Assembly: GCA_937892845.1 (NCBI GenBank)
Contig: CALBGP010000011.1
Coordinates: forward strand, 1 to 9,899
Direction: 5' to 3'
Length of the DNA stretch: 9,899 bases
DNA from: an uncultured Eggerthellaceae bacterium
GTDB taxonomy: Bacteria > Actinomycetota > Coriobacteriia > Coriobacteriales > Eggerthellaceae
Each line of letters opens with the position of its first letter. Within the stretch, counting starts at the first letter, position 1. The notes beneath the pieces are model-generated. The model did no database searches. It saw only the letters and a list, made by a program, of their open reading frames with translations, and was not told the DNA's origin. Made by a program: the position numbers and the translations under genes. This document shows, piece by piece, positions 6,733-9,899 of this stretch.

Positions 6733-6945
6733 CGACCATGCGAGATGAAGGGCGGTGGGGTGAGTCGATCTCGCTTTTCAACCATCTTGCCACTCGTCCA
6801 CCCTTCGCAGAATCGTCCGCCCGGCAATCGTCCATCCGCATTCAGGCACGGCGACCTACACCCCGGAAACCAGACCCCGATTCCGCGTCAAGCATCCAGT
6901 CATATAATAGAGCCGCAGCTGCACAATGAGACAGGAGGCACATCC
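6733..6945 (+). promoter_or_regulatory. Leader of the GmrSD-like gene with consensus -10 box
   Basis: TATAAT at 6903-6908 is a perfect -10 hexamer, 37 bases before the start codon. A weak -35 candidate, TTCCGC at 6881-6886, lies 16 bases upstream of it. AGGAGG at 6933-6938 is the ribosome site, seven bases from the ATG. The rest of the gap, 6733-6880, shows no convincing gene or hairpin. The reading frame of the nuclease stays open back to 6745 but lacks a ribosome site there. Confidence 0.5.
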
Positions 6946-9054
6946 ATGAATGCAAACGACGCGCATTTTCTCCCGTTCCTCGGAACGGCCAATGCCCAAT
7001 TCGTTATCCCTGTCTATCAGCGCCTCTATTCATGGGAACGGAAAGACTGCGAAGTTCTTTGGAACGATATCGTCAGGGCAGGTAAATTCCAGCATACGCA
7101 CTTTGTCGGATCGATGCTGTACGCCCCTGAAGCAGGCGGGACCCTCACCGGAATCAATCGATATCTGCTGATCGACGGACAGCAGCGAATGACAACGCTG
7201 ACGCTGATTCTTGCCGCATTGATCCAATACCTTTCCGCAAATGAATCCAAGGCCGACTTCCTTGACATGTCCGTCGGGGGCCTACGCCGCCTCTACCTCT
7301 TCGACAACGACCGCAAAGGTGATTCCCGCTACAAGCTCATCCTCTCCCAAGACGATCGCGAAACGTTGTTCAGCATAGTTGGGGATGCCGCCATGCCGGC
7401 AAACCCCTCCAGGCTCATCGTAGAGAACTACGAGTACTTCGTCGAAAAGATGGCCGAACCCACCTTCGACCCCGAGCTTCTCTGGGTGGGCCTCGGCCAA
7501 CTCCTCATCGTCGACACAAAGCTCGGCGCAGACGACAACGCGCAACTCATCTTCGAGTCCATGAATTCCAAGGGAAAGCCCCTTACGGCAACTGACCTCA
7601 TACGTAACTATATTCTGATGTCGCTGCCAAACGACGAACAAACCAGGCTCTACGAGTCGTATTGGCATCCGATGGAGCAGATGTTCGGACAAGGCCACGA
7701 TAGGGAAATCAACGAATTCTTCTGGAACTGGCTATGGCTCAAGATCCCGAACAGAAAACCACGCAAAGATGAAGTTTACGACGAGTTCAAAATCTACCTG
7801 GGCGATAACCCCGAAACAAAATCAGAAGACCTTCTGATCGATCTGCTGGCAAGCGCCGATCACTACACGAGGATTTTTGGGGACAGAGAGCCGGACAAGG
7901 ATCTAGCAAAGGCCTTCAAAAGCTTCAACAGGCTCGATGTCAATGCGGCACGCCTCCTGCTCATGGAACTCTACACCCAATACGATAGCGGGAATCTGTC
8001 GAAAGAAGAGTTCATATATCTCGTCAAGACCATCGAGTCATTCCTTTTCAGACGATCCATCTGCGGACGTCTGACCACGGGTCTGAACCATTATTTCGCC
8101 GGACTGGCCAAACAACTCGATTCGGTGGAGATCGTCGAGCATATCATCGGAAATCTGCTCGCCCAAGATGAGAACAAAACGGCGTACTTCCCAACTGATG
8201 AGTACTTCGAGGAGCAATTTCTTTCAAGGGACTGCTACAACCGATTCGGGGACAAATGCGCCTATTTCCTTGAATCGATCGAGAACCACCATCGTCCGAA
8301 GGAGCCGATCTCGGTATCCAGCTACCAAATCGAACATGTGCTGCCGCAAACCATCACGAATTCGCCTGAATGGCAAAACGCCCTGGGCGAAGATTGGGAG
8401 CACCTGCATGAGCTGCTATGCAACAATTTGGGCAATCTCACGCTCACCGGATACAACCAGGAATACTCGAACAAACCCTTCGAATTCAAACTGAACAAGC
8501 CCGACGACGGCTTCGCATGCAGTCCGCTGTACCTCAACAGGCTTATCGCAGAAGAGCGAGCTTGGAACGCCGACTCAATCAAGAGGCGCGCCAGCAAACT
8601 CATGGAGGACGCGAAAACGATTTGGCCCTACCCCATCATCGATGAATCCGTAATCGCGAAATACAGGCCGCAGAAAACCCCTGACGGCATCACATGGACA
8701 ATCGAGGAGCACCATCCATGGATGGCGGAGGGTGGCCCCTGCCGCGACCTATTCGCCGCCTTGAAAAGCCGCCTTTATGACGAATTCCCAACCTGGAAAG
8801 AGGATGTGAGGAAATACTACATAGGCTTCAAGGATGGAAAGAGGCTCACGCTCAGCGTTCAAGATCGCAAAACCGGCAAGCTCGTTCTGGGCTTCCGGGA
8901 CTCAATCGACTCATTCGATGACCCGAAGGGGATCTGCGTCGACAAGCGCGCCGCTGGCGGAATAGGCCCAGGCATGCGCACCATGGTTGTGCTCGAACAC
9001 GAAAGTGAGCTGGACGATGTCGTCAAGCTCCTGAAGCAGGTATCAAGCAGCTAG
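6946..9054 (+). CDS. GmrSD-like DUF262/DUF1524 nuclease with DUF5655-like C-terminus
   Basis: The protein is 702 aa. The N-terminal DUF262 (GmrS-like, ParB/Srx-fold NTPase) domain shows IPVYQRLYSW at 21-30, LLIDGQQRMTTLTL at 74-87 and FESMNSKGKPLTATDLIRNY at 203-222. A helical middle follows. The DUF1524 (GmrD-like, HNH/His-Me) domain carries YQIEHVLPQ at 460-468 and NNLGNLTLTGYNQ at 493-505, giving His463 and paired Asn as expected catalytic residues. Residues 600-698 resemble the DUF5655 tail (YYIGFKDGKRLTLSV, FDDPKGICVD). Type IV restriction enzymes of this group cleave modified, often glucosylated hydroxymethylcytosine, phage DNA in an NTP-stimulated way. Single-chain fusions of S and D are well known. 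All motifs are intact. Phage defence is the likely role, and the modified base recognised cannot be read from sequence. Confidence 0.92.
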   Translation: MNANDAHFLPFLGTANAQFVIPVYQRLYSWERKDCEVLWNDIVRAGKFQHTHFVGSMLYAPEAGGTLTGINRYLLIDGQQRMTTLTLILAALIQYLSANESKADFLDMSVGGLRRLYLFDNDRKGDSRYKLILSQDDRETLFSIVGDAAMPANPSRLIVENYEYFVEKMAEPTFDPELLWVGLGQLLIVDTKLGADDNAQLIFESMNSKGKPLTATDLIRNYILMSLPNDEQTRLYESYWHPMEQMFGQGHDREINEFFWNWLWLKIPNRKPRKDEVYDEFKIYLGDNPETKSEDLLIDLLASADHYTRIFGDREPDKDLAKAFKSFNRLDVNAARLLLMELYTQYDSGNLSKEEFIYLVKTIESFLFRRSICGRLTTGLNHYFAGLAKQLDSVEIVEHIIGNLLAQDENKTAYFPTDEYFEEQFLSRDCYNRFGDKCAYFLESIENHHRPKEPISVSSYQIEHVLPQTITNSPEWQNALGEDWEHLHELLCNNLGNLTLTGYNQEYSNKPFEFKLNKPDDGFACSPLYLNRLIAEERAWNADSIKRRASKLMEDAKTIWPYPIIDESVIAKYRPQKTPDGITWTIEEHHPWMAEGGPCRDLFAALKSRLYDEFPTWKEDVRKYYIGFKDGKRLTLSVQDRKTGKLVLGFRDSIDSFDDPKGICVDKRAAGGIGPGMRTMVVLEHESELDDVVKLLKQVSSS

Positions 9055-9080
9055 TGCGGGCTCTGCCGAACGGGTTCATC

Positions 9081-9263
9081 TTATTTGACTTCGAATTTAC
9101 GCAAATCGATTCCGAGCGATACCGCCTTTTCGCACAGCCGGTATCCATCCATGCTCTCAATATCGGCCAAATCGATTACCGCTGCAGGAAAACCGCCGAA
9201 CATGGCGGTTCCGCAGCAGTCAATCATATACTCTCGCAGCTTTTCGATATCGATGGTGGCCAT
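9081..9263 (-). CDS. Small hypothetical protein, 60 aa
   Basis: The product begins MATIDIEKLREYMIDCCGTA, continues through FGGFPAAVIDLADIE, and ends GIDLRKFEV plus a Lys. It appears to be a compact, mostly helical cytosolic protein with no metal motif or membrane segment. I recall similar short proteins with an LREY...GTA pattern in Coriobacteriia, with no known function. The start is set at ATG 9263 because AAGGGGAGG sits two bases upstream; an in-frame ATG at 9278 would place that ribosome site inside the gene. It converges on the nuclease gene with 26 bp between stops and lies 99 bp downstream of the other minus-strand gene. Confidence 0.7.
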   Translation of the reverse strand: MATIDIEKLREYMIDCCGTAMFGGFPAAVIDLADIESMDGYRLCEKAVSLGIDLRKFEVK

Positions 9264-9362
9264 TGCCTCCCCTTCCATGACTCGACCGTAAATTCAAGGC
9301 TACGCCCTGACCGCTTACACCGTAGCGGACTGAAATCGTTGCGACGGACCGAGATAACGGCA

Positions 9363-9749
9363 TCACTTGAGGTAAGCGACCATCGAGGGAAACTCACCGT
9401 CAAGCTGAATCCGCAAGGAAATCTTGAAGATAAGATTCCATGCCTGGACATCGATCCCGTCAGACCCCACACGGGAAGCATTCGAGCAATTCCTCACCCT
9501 CAACGTCCCTCCGGCAAGCATCTGCTCGAAATCGACATTTTCCGCAGAGCTGATTGGGATTCCATCTGGATAGCGCTTCGTCCTCTTCGGAACATACGCA
9601 GACGCAATGGGGCCGAACTCGATGTATATCTCCCCATCCTCACGGGGGTCGTCATCAGGCCTATTCCAATTCGTGCAACTGTACGCGTAGACCGCGCTTT
9701 TGCCATCGCTGAGAGCAAGATGCGCCACACCGCCATACCCCAGACTCAC
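9363..9749 (-). CDS. Hypothetical protein, about 128 aa, uncertain start
   Basis: I do not recognise the family. The chain starts near SLGYGGVAHLALSDG and has strands around AVYAYSC and GEIYIEFGPI. It has an acidic DDDPREDGE loop and ends in a helix-strand segment (WNLIFKISLRIQLDGEF). It looks like a soluble alpha/beta protein, and composition argues for real coding. GTG 9749 is chosen because CGGAGG lies eight bases upstream. The frame stays open to another GTG at 9788 with AAGGG directly touching it, too close for normal initiation. A TAA precedes 9788. It could form a small operon with the 60-aa gene. An immunity or accessory protein is possible but nothing shows it. Confidence 0.6.
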   Translation of the reverse strand: MSLGYGGVAHLALSDGKSAVYAYSCTNWNRPDDDPREDGEIYIEFGPIASAYVPKRTKRYPDGIPISSAENVDFEQMLAGGTLRVRNCSNASRVGSDGIDVQAWNLIFKISLRIQLDGEFPSMVAYLK

Positions 9750-9803
9750 GAAACACGCCTCCGTCCCTTTGCGAGAATCCCACAGCACCCCTTAATCATG
9801 GTT

Positions 9804-9818
9804 CGCATCATAGATGCG
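9804..9818. repeat. 15-bp perfect dyad upstream of the minus-strand pair
   Basis: CGCATC, ATA, GATGCG form a 6-bp perfect inverted repeat with a 3-base spacer. It sits upstream of the 128-aa gene and about 30 bp from the element-end repeat. It could be an operator; a short dyad like this can also arise by chance. Confidence 0.35.
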
Positions 9819-9845
9819 CAACGACCCGCGTGAGCACTACGCAGT

Positions 9846-9869
9846 CGTTGTGTTAGACCACTTTGGATA
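9846..9869. repeat. Right copy of the 24-bp inverted repeat, probable IS or element end
   Basis: This sequence, beginning CGTTGTGTTAGACCACTTTG, mirrors 27-50 with 23 of 24 bases matching. The sequence after it is AT-richer and includes TATAAT at 9883-9888, a good -10 hexamer of the kind that drives a transposase from just inside a left IS end. If so, an IS begins near 9846-9850 and continues beyond the window. No coding part of it is present. Confidence 0.7.
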
Positions 9870-9899
9870 CTGGGACTTTTCCTATAATCTTTCTTGCTT

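Noticed and set aside
6745..6945. Upstream extension of the GmrSD-like gene
   Set aside because: The extra residues have no domain character, and a -10 box plus AGGAGG point to ATG 6946.
9054..9833. 259-aa plus-strand open frame at the right edge
   Set aside because: It is antisense to two small minus-strand genes that have good ribosome sites and normal composition. It shows no recognisable motif.
1..9899. CRISPR array, tRNA or rRNA
   Set aside because: No regularly spaced repeats, no cloverleaf with a CCA-type acceptor and no conserved rRNA stretch were seen by eye.

Overview
Bacterial DNA of moderately high GC. Shine-Dalgarno sequences are of the AAGGAGG type, coding density is high, and start codons are mostly ATG. 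Two proteins, the HTH-Fic protein and a 60-aa minus-strand protein, resemble sequences I associate with gut Coriobacteriia (Eggerthellaceae-like). That placement is from memory and tentative. No rRNA, tRNA, CRISPR array or intact transposase gene was found.

Ends (1-50 and 9846-9899): a 24-base sequence at 27-50 returns as its reverse complement at 9846-9869, with 23 of 24 bases matching. The simplest reading is that the window lies between two ends of the same kind of insertion sequence, or between the terminal repeats of one larger element. This makes it an accessory, island-like segment.

Left part (89-3996): a tight three-gene plus-strand operon encodes a small zinc-ribbon protein, a YbjQ-fold protein with an IF2-N-like head and an Ala-rich linker, and a soluble SPFH/band-7 protein with a C-terminal SHOCT domain. 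It ends at a perfect 11-bp hairpin with a UUCG loop (2262-2287). A convergent gene follows: a zinc-ribbon, single-TM protein with an InlB/Flg_new-type beta domain and two copies of a C-terminal module. Together these look like an envelope-associated module, possibly sensory. That role is inferred.

Middle (3997-4556): a degenerate C-terminal fragment of an EcsC-family gene sits beside nested inverted repeats. It is followed by a regulatory region holding three copies of TTGCYGATA (two of them as a palindrome), the last abutting the Shine-Dalgarno of the next gene.

Right part (4557-9054): three plus-strand genes encode an HTH-Fic protein of the self-inhibited class II type, an unrecognised 391-aa zinc-ribbon protein, and a complete single-chain GmrSD-like nuclease (DUF262 + DUF1524 HNH + DUF5655-like tail). 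This is a defence-island-like arrangement. The nuclease has its own candidate -10 box.

Right edge (9081-9749): two small minus-strand hypothetical genes converge on the nuclease gene. The first has an uncertain GTG start and a possible upstream frameshift.
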